Shown here in pieces: positions 56,484 to 64,000 of a DNA stretch of 64,000 nucleotides. The DNA is from Magnetospirillum sp. (GTDB lineage Bacteria; Pseudomonadota; Alphaproteobacteria; CACIAM-22H2): the NCBI GenBank assembly GCA_027532905.1, contig JAPZUA010000001.1, positions 913,950 through 977,949 on the forward strand, written 5' to 3'. The position numbers and the translations under genes are program-made. Every line of letters starts with the position of its first letter. Positions within the stretch are counted from its first letter, which is position 1. The notes under the pieces are model-generated. The model searched no databases, was not told the origin of the DNA, and saw nothing but the letters and a program-made list of their open reading frames with translations.

Positions 56484-57710
56484 ATGCTCTACCATTTCTA
56501 CGACATGCAGCAGACGATGCTTTCGCCCGTGCGTTTGGCCGCCGAAACCGTCCAGCACATGTTCAGCCATCCGCTCATGCCGATGTCGTACACACGCATG
56601 GGCCGCGCGATGGCTGCCGGTGCGGAGATGCTTGAGCGCGCCACGCGCCGCTACGGCAAGCCCGCCTTCCGCCTCGACCAGGTCACGATCGACGGTGTGG
56701 AATGCCCGATTGTCGAAGAGGTCGTGCACACGAAGCCCTTCTGCGATCTGCTGCATTTCGACCGCGCCACGCCCACGACGCGCAACGATCCCAAAGTGCT
56801 GGTCGTGGCCCCGATGTCTGGCCACTACGCGACCTTGCTGCGCGGCACGATCGAAGCCCTGCTGCCCGACCACGATGTCTATGTGACCGACTGGGTCAAC
56901 GCCGCACTCGTGCCGCTCGTCGAAGGCCCGCCCTTCGATCTCGACGCGTATGTGGACTATCTGATCGAGTTCCTCGAAGTGCTGGGCCCTGAGACCCATA
57001 TCATCGCGGTCTGCCAGCCCTCGGTGCCGGTGATGGCAGCCGTGGCGCTGATGTCGGCCGACGACGGCGCTTTGGCGCCGCGCTCGATGACCTTGATGGG
57101 CGGACCAGTCGATACGCGCGTGAACCCCACGAAGGTGAACCAGCTTGCGGCCGAACGTTCGATCGAATGGTTCGAACGCTCGGTCTTGTCGACCGTACCG
57201 GCCAACTATCCGGGCTTCATGCGCCGGGTCTATCCGGGCTTTCTGCAGCTCAGCGGCTTCATGAGCATGAATCTCGACCGCCATGTCGGCTCGGCCATGA
57301 AGCAGTTCCAGCATCTCGTGCGCGGCGACGGCCTCAGCGCTCAAGGCCATCGCGAATTCTACGACGAGTATCTGTCGGTCATGGATCTCGACGCTGCCTT
57401 CTATCTGCAGACGATCAAGGTCGCCTTCCAGGACCACGATCTGCCGCGGGGGACGTGGGTTTCGCGCGGCCGTAAGGTCGATCCGAGTGCGATCCGCAAC
57501 ACGGCCCTGCTCACGGTCGAAGGCGAACTCGACGACATCTCCGGCGTGGGCCAGACCTACGCAGCGCATGTGCTGTGCAACAACCTGCCCAGCGACAAAC
57601 ACCGCCACTGGCTGCAGAAGAATGTCGGCCATTACGGCATCTTCAACGGCAAGCGTTGGCGCAACGAGATCCTGCCGCAAGTGCGCGGCTTCATCCGCGA
57701 CAATCGATAG
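56484..57710 (+). CDS. phaZ: Intracellular polyhydroxybutyrate depolymerase
   Basis: A 408-residue PhaZ-type enzyme that breaks down storage polyhydroxybutyrate granules. Family start MLYHFYDMQQTMLSPVR; the active-site cysteine takes the place of a lipase serine in IIAVCQPSVPVMAAVALM (Cys177). Other blocks are TDWVNAALVPL, MGGPVDTRVNPT and WVSRGRKVDPSAIRNTALLTVEGELDDISG, with the catalytic Asp region, and KNVGHYGIFNGKRW, with the catalytic His. A TTG four codons upstream overlaps the cobB stop, but the ATG gives the usual start. It is co-directional and nearly continuous with cobB. Confidence 0.93.
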   Translation: MLYHFYDMQQTMLSPVRLAAETVQHMFSHPLMPMSYTRMGRAMAAGAEMLERATRRYGKPAFRLDQVTIDGVECPIVEEVVHTKPFCDLLHFDRATPTTRNDPKVLVVAPMSGHYATLLRGTIEALLPDHDVYVTDWVNAALVPLVEGPPFDLDAYVDYLIEFLEVLGPETHIIAVCQPSVPVMAAVALMSADDGALAPRSMTLMGGPVDTRVNPTKVNQLAAERSIEWFERSVLSTVPANYPGFMRRVYPGFLQLSGFMSMNLDRHVGSAMKQFQHLVRGDGLSAQGHREFYDEYLSVMDLDAAFYLQTIKVAFQDHDLPRGTWVSRGRKVDPSAIRNTALLTVEGELDDISGVGQTYAAHVLCNNLPSDKHRHWLQKNVGHYGIFNGKRWRNEILPQVRGFIRDNR

Positions 57711-57753
57711 AGCCGGGGCGCTGACGCGTCGGCAAGACGCCCGAGTTACGGAC

Positions 57754-57767
57754 CGCAAAATTTTGCG
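57754..57767. repeat. 14-bp perfect palindrome CGCAAAATTTTGCG
   Basis: CGCAAAA (57754-57760) followed directly by TTTTGCG (57761-57767) is exactly self-complementary, with no spacer. It lies 44 bases past the phaZ stop, and its right edge overlaps the first direct repeat by three bases. Confidence 0.7.
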
Positions 57768-57830
57768 CGACATAGACGCGACATTTATGCGCCATCTGCG
57801 CAACATGCGCGCGACATAGGCGCGACATTT
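57765..57830. repeat. Four CGCGACAT boxes at helical phase
   Basis: Two 22-bp direct repeats (57765-57786, 57809-57830) differ at one base. Each contains CGCGACAT twice. The four box starts are 57766, 57777, 57810 and 57821, so the steps are 11, 33 and 11 bases: all multiples of 11, placing every box on the same face of the helix. This suits cooperative binding of a regulator or nucleoid protein. Confidence 0.65.
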
Positions 57831-57873
57831 TTCGCCTCAAGTATCTGATAAATAAGCAAACGTCGCGTCCGAA

Positions 57874-57893
57874 ACAGCGGTTTTCGCCGCTGT
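57874..57893 (+). terminator. Hairpin after phaZ (possible terminator)
   Basis: ACAGCGG (57874-57880), six-base loop TTTTCG, CCGCTGT (57887-57893): a perfect 7-bp stem about 160 bases after phaZ. No T-run follows, so it may act as a Rho-assisted end or only stabilise the RNA. Confidence 0.35.
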
Positions 57894-58007
57894 CGCGTAG
57901 GAGCGTTTGCCGCCATCTTCCTCTTCACTTTTCAAACAGCACACGCCGTCGCCGACGATGCACTGATGAAATCATATTCGCTTTATGTACGCAATCAGAA
58001 AATAAAC

Positions 58008-58271
58008 TTATTTGCGCATTTCACCACGCATTTGATCATGCCGCTCGATCATCTTGCGGCGAGTCTCGGGCGACATTTTGTCCCAACGTTCGCGCATCTG
58101 CTCATAGGACGGCTCGGTGCGCGGCCCGCGCATGCGATCCATCGCACGCTCGCGGGCCGGATGGTCCATGTCGTCCCAGCGCTTGCGCATATCGTCGCGC
58201 ATCTGCGCCTGGGCGAGCGGGGCAACGACGATACCGGTTGCCAATACAGTCAGGAAAAGACGGCGATCCAT
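58008..58271 (-). CDS. Small secreted Met/Arg/Asp-rich helical protein
   Basis: An 87-residue protein with a signal peptide (MDRRLFLTVLATGIVVAPLAQAQ) and two similar helical units, MRKRWDDMDHPARERAMDRM and MRERWDKMSPETRRKMIERHDQM. The W-x-x-M-S-P-E-x-R rhythm resembles small periplasmic DUF3106-like and metal/stress-response helical proteins. Methionines could bind Cu(I) or a hydrophobic partner. I cannot assign a function. The start is set by the signal peptide. Confidence 0.7.
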   Translation of the reverse strand: MDRRLFLTVLATGIVVAPLAQAQMRDDMRKRWDDMDHPARERAMDRMRGPRTEPSYEQMRERWDKMSPETRRKMIERHDQMRGEMRK

Positions 58272-58365
58272 GGGCTCATGCCTCCTTCGAGTGACAGCGA
58301 AGGATAGAGGCTGCGCCGTTTGAGAGCCCTGCGCATTGCGGCATATCAATACCGCGTGCGCGCCC

Positions 58366-59286
58366 CTACCGCCCCGCGCGCGTGACGAGGGCGAGGCCCA
58401 CGAAGATCGATGCCATCGCGGCCCAGATGTAGAGGCTGTGCTGTTCGCCGAACAGCAGCCAGCCCCAGAACACGCCGGCGAGCGTCACGAGAAAACCGGT
58501 CTGGCTGAAAAAGACCGGCCCTGCGAGGCGCAAGGTTTCGAAAAACAGCAGCGAGCCGATACCGGCGAGCGCGCATTGAAGCAACAGCGCCCAGTCGCCG
58601 TTGTTCTGCGGCGGGATCGGCAGGTGCCACACGCCCAATCCAGCCGCGAGCGGCAGGATGCAGGCGGCGGCTCCGATCTGCATGGTCGCGGCCAAAGCGA
58701 TCGAATCGACGCCGTCGGGCCGCGCCTTGGCGATGTAAATGTTCGAAGCGGCGTAGAAAAACGGCATCAGCAGGCACGCTAGAACCCAGGGCAGCAGGTC
58801 GGGATCCGGCAGGCTCGCGCGCGGCCCTACCACAAGCAAAGCACCGGCGAGCCCGCAGCCGAGCCCGAGCAGGCGCAGGCTGTGGCGCTTTTCCATGCCG
58901 AGGCCGAGCGCCATCGCATAGGTCATCAGTGGCGACAGCGTGTTGAGAACGGCCGCAAGCCCCGCCGGCACATGGCCGACGACAAGCACCGCCAGCGAAT
59001 TGGGGATCGCGATGGCGGTGGCCCCGGCAATCAGCGTATAGACCCAAAAGCGGCGGGCGAGCGGCAGGCTGGCGCCGCGAAAGCGCGCCACCGCCGCCAA
59101 CAGGCAAGCGGCCGACACCGAAATCGCCAGCGTGAAGCCGAACGGATGGATGCCCGACGCATAGGCGATCTTCGCGAGCGAAAATTGCAGACCCCAGATC
59201 AGGCCCATGCACAACATGTAACCGAGGGCGAGATAGAGTCGGCGACCTGTCAGGGTCGGCGCTGCAGCGGGAGGAGACGAATCCAT
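58366..59286 (-). CDS. EamA/DMT-family membrane transporter
   Basis: A 306-residue protein with ten predicted membrane helices in two EamA halves. The first has GLIWGLQFSLAKIAYASGIHPFGFTLAI, and the second includes FETLRLAGPVFFSQTGFLVTLAGVFWGWLLFGEQHSLYIWAAMASIFVGLALV. It exports a small metabolite, substrate unknown. Its only good start, ATG at 59286-59284, shares the CATG with the plus-strand EEP gene. No ribosome site precedes it. Confidence 0.88.
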   Translation of the reverse strand: MDSSPPAAAPTLTGRRLYLALGYMLCMGLIWGLQFSLAKIAYASGIHPFGFTLAISVSAACLLAAVARFRGASLPLARRFWVYTLIAGATAIAIPNSLAVLVVGHVPAGLAAVLNTLSPLMTYAMALGLGMEKRHSLRLLGLGCGLAGALLVVGPRASLPDPDLLPWVLACLLMPFFYAASNIYIAKARPDGVDSIALAATMQIGAAACILPLAAGLGVWHLPIPPQNNGDWALLLQCALAGIGSLLFFETLRLAGPVFFSQTGFLVTLAGVFWGWLLFGEQHSLYIWAAMASIFVGLALVTRAGR

Positions 59287-60148
59287 GAAGTTCGCAAGCT
59301 ACAACATCCAATACGGCAAGGGCAAAGACGGTCGTTTCGACCTTGCGCGCATTGCCGCAAGCGTCGCCGATGCCGACGTGATCGCTTTGCAGGAGGTCGA
59401 GCGCTTCTGGCCGCGTTCCGGCAATGTCGACCAGCCGGCCGAGCTTGCGGCCCTGTTGCCGGATTTCTACTGGGTCTACGGACCCGGCTACGACATGGAT
59501 GCCGACACCGGCCGGCCCGGTGGTGCGCGCCGCCAGTTCGGCAACATGTTGCTGTCGCGCACGCCGATCGTCACGTCGCGCAACCATCTCTTGCCCAAAT
59601 ACGGCGCGGTCCATCAATTCTGCCTGCAGCGCTCGGCTCTCGAAGGGGTGATCGAAACGCCGACGGCGGGGCCCTTGCGTCTCTATTCGCTGCATCTCTC
59701 GCATATCGACGACGGCGACCGCGCCGCCCAAGTGGACCGGCTCATCGAACTCCACCGCACCGCCCCCGACGAAGGCGGGGCGTGGTTCGGTGCCCACAAA
59801 GATGCCGACTGGACCCAAGGCCGACCGCCGCCGCCGATGCCGCAGGCGGCTTTGTTCATGGGCGATTTCAACATCACCTTCCGCTCGCCGCTTTATGCGC
59901 GGCTGGTCGGGCCGCTGTCGGCCGAGTTCGGCCGCGTGACGGCCAGAAGCGGCTTCGTCGATGCCTATGTGGCGGCCGGAAACGATGTGGCGAGCGGCTG
60001 GAGCTGCGACAGTACGCTCACGCATCGCGAGCGCATCGATTTCTGCATGGCGAGCGCGGTCTTGGGCCCCCGGATCAAACGCGCCTGGATCGACAACGAC
60101 GCCCAAGGTTCCGACCACCAGCCGATCTGGACGGAGATCGAGCTTTAG
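59285..60148 (+). CDS. Endonuclease/exonuclease/phosphatase (EEP) family protein
   Basis: A 287-residue EEP-fold hydrolase. MKFASYNIQYGKG is the usual start, LQEVERFW carries the metal-binding Glu, LHLSHID, MGDFNITFRSPLY (catalytic Asp/Asn), HRERIDF and the terminal GSDHQPIW complete the active site. It may act on nucleic acid, a phospholipid or a sugar phosphate. A strong GGGAGGAGA site lies inside the first codons of the divergent transporter gene. It converges on the ugp operon, where a phosphodiesterase would be fitting. Confidence 0.87.
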   Translation: MKFASYNIQYGKGKDGRFDLARIAASVADADVIALQEVERFWPRSGNVDQPAELAALLPDFYWVYGPGYDMDADTGRPGGARRQFGNMLLSRTPIVTSRNHLLPKYGAVHQFCLQRSALEGVIETPTAGPLRLYSLHLSHIDDGDRAAQVDRLIELHRTAPDEGGAWFGAHKDADWTQGRPPPPMPQAALFMGDFNITFRSPLYARLVGPLSAEFGRVTARSGFVDAYVAAGNDVASGWSCDSTLTHRERIDFCMASAVLGPRIKRAWIDNDAQGSDHQPIWTEIEL

Positions 60149-60172
60149 GCGCCGAGATTTAGGCGGCGAGAT

Positions 60173-60179
<7 letters not shown>
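60144..60179. repeat. 14-bp tandem repeat carrying stop codons in all six frames
   Basis: TTTAGGCG occurs at 60144, 60158 and 60172, with a 14-base unit (2.6 copies). Because 14 is not a multiple of three, the TAGs fall in all three plus frames and the complementary TAAs in all three minus frames. The first supplies the EEP stop and the third the ugpC stop. Confidence 0.8.
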
Positions 60180-61261
<1,082 letters not shown>

Positions 61262-61286
61262 TTCTTCCGTCCTTCGCGCGCCTTCG

Positions 61287-62138
61287 TCACTTTTCCGTCT
61301 CGACCAGACCTTTGACGAACAGCTTCTGCATCAGCACCACGACCAGCACCGGCGGCAGCAAGGCGAGCACCGCTGTGGCCATCGCGAGCTGCCATTCTGT
61401 CAAGGCGTCCTGCGTGACGATCATCTTTTTGATGCCGATCACGATCGTCTGCATGTTGTCGCGCGTCGTGATCAGAAGCGGCCACAGATATTGGTTCCAG
61501 CCGTAGATGAACTGGATCACGAACAGGGCCGCCATCGTCGTGATCGACAGCGGCAGCAGCGTGTCCTTGAAAAAGCGCACCGGCCCCGCCCCGTCGATCT
61601 TCGACGCTTCGACGAGTTCTTCGGGCACGGTCATGAAAAACTGGCGGAACAGAAGCGTGGCGGTCGCGGACGCGATCAGCGGCAGCGTGAGGCCAGTGTA
61701 GGTGTCGAGCAGGCCGAGATCGGCGACGATCTTGTAGGTGGGATAGATGCGCACTTCGACGGGCAGCATCAATGTGACGAAAATGAGCCAGAACGCAGCC
61801 ATCCGGAACGGAAAGCGGAAGAACACGATCGCGTAGGCCGAGATCAGCGAGATCGCGATCTTGCCGAGTGCGATGACGAGCGCCATCACGAAGCTGTTCA
61901 GCAGCATCGTGCCGACCGGCTCGCGCGTGGTGGCGCGAGCGCCAGAAAACACGATGCGCTCGTAGTTTTCCAGCATCTGGTTGCCGGGCAACAGCGACAT
62001 CTGGCCGTTCTGCACGGTGGCGGCGTCGTAAGTGGAGGCGAGCAAGGCGAGATAGACCGGGAACGCGACGATGCACACGCCGACGAGCAGCACGACATGC
62101 GGCACCACGCGGCCGACGAGGGTTTCGCGCTCGACCAT
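61287..62138 (-). CDS. ugpE: Glycerol-3-phosphate-type ABC permease UgpE
   Basis: A 283-residue permease with six membrane helices and the EAA loop [22 protein letters not shown] that docks to the ATPase. [12 protein letters not shown]-like text ([21 protein letters not shown]) is characteristic of UgpE. The start overlaps the ugpA stop (TGATG). It lies 25 bases before ugpC. Confidence 0.92.
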   Translation of the reverse strand: MVERETLVGRVVPHVVLLVGVCIVAFPVYLALLASTYDAATVQNGQMSLLPGNQMLENYERIVFSGARATTREPVGTMLLNSFVMALVIALGKIAISLISAYAIVFFRFPFRMAAFWLIFVTLMLPVEVRIYPTYKIVADLGLLDTYTGLTLPLIASATATLLFRQFFMTVPEELVEASKIDGAGPVRFFKDTLLPLSITTMAALFVIQFIYGWNQYLWPLLITTRDNMQTIVIGIKKMIVTQDALTEWQLAMATAVLALLPPVLVVVLMQKLFVKGLVETEK

Positions 62139-63019
62139 CAGTACTGCACCCGGCGCTCGACGAATTTGAACTGCACGGCCGTGAGCGCGATCACGATCGC
62201 CATCAGCACGACCGACTGGGCAGCCGAGCCGCCGAGATCGCTGCCGAGTTTGCCGTCGGCATAGACCTTGTAGACCATCGTCGTCGTGTTACCGGCAGGG
62301 CCGCCGCTCGTGACCGAGTCGATGATGCCGAACGTGTCGAAGAACACGTAGACGATGTTGACCGTGAGCAGGAAGAAGGCCGTGGGCGATAGCAGCGGGA
62401 AGATGATCGTCCAGAAGCGGCGCATCGGCCGCGCTCCGTCAATGGCGGCGGCCTCGATCACGCTCTTGGGGATCGCGGCGAGGCCGGCGAGGAAGAAGAG
62501 GAAATTGTACGAGATCTGCTTCCACGTGGCGGCCAGCACCACGAGGATCATCGCGTGGTTGCCGTTCAAGAGCGGGTTCCAGTCGATGCCCCAGCTGCGC
62601 AGCGCCTTGGCGAGCATGCCGAGCGACGGCTGGAACATGAAGAGCCACAGAACGCCTGCAACGGCCGGGGCCACCGCATAGGGCCAGATCAGCATCGTCT
62701 TATAGATGGTGGCCCCTTTGATCTGCTTGTCGGCCATCACGGCGAGCAGAAGCCCGCTCGACAGCGACAGAAATGCGACCAGCACCGAGAACACGGCCGT
62801 GGTGCCCATCGTGCGGTAATATTCGGGGTTGGCGGCGAGGATCGTGTAGTTCTCGAACCACACGAATTCGGTCGAAATGCCGAACGCGTCCTGCATTAGC
62901 ATCGATTGCCAGACCGCCTGTACGGCCGGCACGTAGAAGAAGACGACGACGATCGCGAATTGCGGCAGCAGTAGCGAATAGGGCAGGACTTTGCCGCCGA
63001 ACAGCGCGCGTCGTTCCAT
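62138..63019 (-). CDS. ugpA: Glycerol-3-phosphate-type ABC permease UgpA
   Basis: A 293-residue permease with six membrane helices and the EAA loop [40 protein letters not shown]-like text after the first helix and the late [26 protein letters not shown] match UgpA. The start at 63019 (MERRALFGG) is chosen because the upstream open frame runs through the intercistronic hairpin. It forms a pair with ugpE. Confidence 0.92.
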   Translation of the reverse strand: MERRALFGGKVLPYSLLLPQFAIVVVFFYVPAVQAVWQSMLMQDAFGISTEFVWFENYTILAANPEYYRTMGTTAVFSVLVAFLSLSSGLLLAVMADKQIKGATIYKTMLIWPYAVAPAVAGVLWLFMFQPSLGMLAKALRSWGIDWNPLLNGNHAMILVVLAATWKQISYNFLFFLAGLAAIPKSVIEAAAIDGARPMRRFWTIIFPLLSPTAFFLLTVNIVYVFFDTFGIIDSVTSGGPAGNTTTMVYKVYADGKLGSDLGGSAAQSVVLMAIVIALTAVQFKFVERRVQY

Positions 63020-63049
63020 GCTGCGAAGTCTCCGTTTCCTTCGAAGAAA

Positions 63050-63078
63050 CGGGCCGGGTCCGCGAAGGACCCGGCCCG
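63050..63078 (-). other. Strong intercistronic hairpin between ugpB and ugpA
   Basis: CGGGCCGGGTCC (63050-63061), loop GCGAA, GGACCCGGCCCG (63067-63078): a perfect 12-bp GC-rich stem 17 bases past the ugpB stop, with no T-run. Such elements protect or partly terminate the upstream message, making the binding protein more abundant than the permeases. Confidence 0.6.
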
Positions 63079-63095
63079 CCCGTTTCAGACCGCGT

Positions 63096-64000
63096 TCAGC
63101 GCGTGACCGTGCGCTCGAACTGGCGCAGCGAGGCGTTGCCGCGCGCAACGGCCGCATCCATGGCCTGCTGGGCCGTCTTGGTGCCCTGCAGGGCCGCTTC
63201 GATTTCTTCCGACCAGATGTCGCGGATCTGGACGAGGTTGCCGAAGCGCAGACCCTTCGAGTTCTCGGTCGGCGCCTTGTTCGTGAGCGACTTCAGCGGC
63301 GTCTCGAGATAGGGGTTCGTGTTGTAGAAGCCCGACGCCTTGACCTTTTCGTAGGCCGCCGTCGTGATCGGCAGGTAGCCCGATTCGGTGTGCAGGCGCG
63401 CCTGGCGGTCGGTGTCCGACAGGAAGGCGAAGAACTTGGCAACGCCCTTGTACTCGTTGGCGTTCTTGCCGCCCATGACCCACAGCGAAGCGCCGCCGAG
63501 CGTCGAGTTCTGCGGCGCACCCGCCACGTCCGGATAGTACGGCATCGCGGCGTTGGCCCAGTCGAACTTGGCGTTCGCCTTGACGTTGCCGTAGAAGCCC
63601 GACGAGGTGATCATGATCGGGCATTCGCCCGACGTGAACGTGCCTTCGCCCGTGTTGGTGCGGCCGCCATAGACGTAGGTCTTGTCCTTGGCGAGTTCGG
63701 CCAGATTGGCGAAGTGGCGCACATGCGTGGGCGAGTTGATGCGGAACTCGGTGTCGAAACCGTCGATGCCGTTCGACTTGGTGCCGATCGGAATGTTGTG
63801 CCACACCGAGAACTGCTCGATGTTGACCCACGTGACCCACGCGGTCGAGAAGCCGCAATTGGGCGTGGCCGACGCCTTAAGCTTCTTGGCGGCTTCGAAC
63901 ACTTCGGGCCAAGTCTTGGGCGGCGCGTCCGGATTGAGGCCAGCCTTGCGGAAGGCGTCCTTGTTGTACCACATCACCGTCGACGACGAGTTGAACGGGA
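63096..64000 (-). CDS. ugpB: Glycerol-3-phosphate-type substrate-binding protein UgpB (5' partial)
   Basis: The visible 301 codons are the C-terminal two-thirds of a periplasmic solute-binding protein; the frame runs off the right edge. [39 protein letters not shown] is the UgpB-type PFNSS-xx-xxYNKDAF block, so the ATG at 63977 is internal. [45 protein letters not shown] and [11 protein letters not shown] are further family blocks. It is first of ugpB-A-E-C in the visible part, and the signal peptide lies outside the window. Confidence 0.92.
   Translation of the reverse strand, partial: PFNSSSTVMWYNKDAFRKAGLNPDAPPKTWPEVFEAAKKLKASATPNCGFSTAWVTWVNIEQFSVWHNIPIGTKSNGIDGFDTEFRINSPTHVRHFANLAELAKDKTYVYGGRTNTGEGTFTSGECPIMITSSGFYGNVKANAKFDWANAAMPYYPDVAGAPQNSTLGGASLWVMGGKNANEYKGVAKFFAFLSDTDRQARLHTESGYLPITTAAYEKVKASGFYNTNPYLETPLKSLTNKAPTENSKGLRFGNLVQIRDIWSEEIEAALQGTKTAQQAMDAAVARGNASLRQFERTVTR

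Larger units (their letters stand above)
57711..58007. other. Repeat-bearing intergenic region after phaZ
   Basis: A gap of 297 bases with no convincing gene. It contains a 14-bp perfect palindrome (57754-57767), two near-identical 22-bp direct repeats (57765-57786 and 57809-57830) made of four CGCGACAT boxes, a hairpin (57874-57893) and an AT-rich right part. The short open frame that extends past phaZ over the repeats has no protein character. Confidence 0.7.

Noticed and set aside
57765-57830. Two direct repeats considered as a minimal CRISPR array
   Set aside because: Only two copies, a 22-base spacer region without array continuation, and no cas genes in the window. A phased operator explains the internal CGCGACAT structure better.
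63019-63157. Longer N-terminus for UgpA
   Set aside because: The extra codons read through the intercistronic hairpin and the end of ugpB, and give a basic non-membrane sequence unlike any permease.

Overview
The window looks like chromosome from a high-GC alphaproteobacterium, most like the Rhodospirillales and relatives. This rests on a complete ccm system I locus, a RegB/RegA redox pair, an RpoE/ChrR-type sigma/anti-sigma pair, PAS_5, DUF1127 and IalB-type proteins, and a proteobacterial cobalamin locus. I see no insertion sequence, prophage, integrase, CRISPR array or rRNA. Genes are packed tightly: most operon neighbours overlap by ATGA, GTGA, TTGA or TGATG, and several convergent pairs share stop-codon bases.

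Region 1 (1-18.2 kb) is core metabolism. It opens with cytochrome c maturation (end of ccmC?, ccmD-E-F-G-H-I). It continues with a PAS_5 protein, a type II NADH dehydrogenase, tRNA-Ala(CGC) with a good promoter, yggT-yggU-folD, argG, a methyltransferase, rlmN, an IalB-like protein, an ECF sigma factor with its ChrR-like partner, a SPOUT methyltransferase, an asparaginase, a quinone oxidoreductase, a Cys/Met PLP enzyme and a DUF1127 peptide. Region 2 (18.2-32.3 kb) holds a GcvA-like LysR regulator and the translation operon def-fmt-truA. It also has a PEP-mutase/isocitrate-lyase family enzyme, uxs-rmuC, an unknown anchored protein, an undecaprenyl-phosphate sugar transferase, regB-regA coupled to a GT-C-like membrane protein, and an ABC-2 exporter.

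Region 3 (32.3-56.5 kb) is the centrepiece: a nearly complete adenosylcobalamin locus in several transcription units. These are cobT with an M20 hydrolase; cobS-cobC; cobU-cobW-cobN-cobO-cobQ behind a cobalamin riboswitch; cbiB; cbiX-cobH-cobL-cobI-cbiG/cobJ-cobM; cbiD-cobK-ankyrin protein; and cobA-lipoprotein-cobB running into phaZ. The gene set is mixed. CbiX, CbiD and CbiG belong to the early-cobalt (anaerobic) route, while CobN belongs to the late-cobalt (aerobic) route. CobG, CobF and the CobS/CobT chelatase partners of CobN are not in the window.

Region 4 (56.5-64 kb) holds the PHB depolymerase phaZ, an intergenic stretch with four CGCGACAT boxes at 11-bp multiples, and a small Met/Arg-rich secreted protein. 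Next come an EamA exporter and an EEP-family hydrolase whose start codons share one CATG. A glycerol-3-phosphate-type ABC importer (ugpB-A-E-C, minus strand) runs off the right edge.

Sites most worth a second look are the hybrid cobalamin gene set with its His-tailed CbiX, the riboswitch with an extra arm, the phased repeats after phaZ, the ChrR homologue without its zinc cysteines, and a 14-bp tandem repeat that puts stop codons in all six frames.
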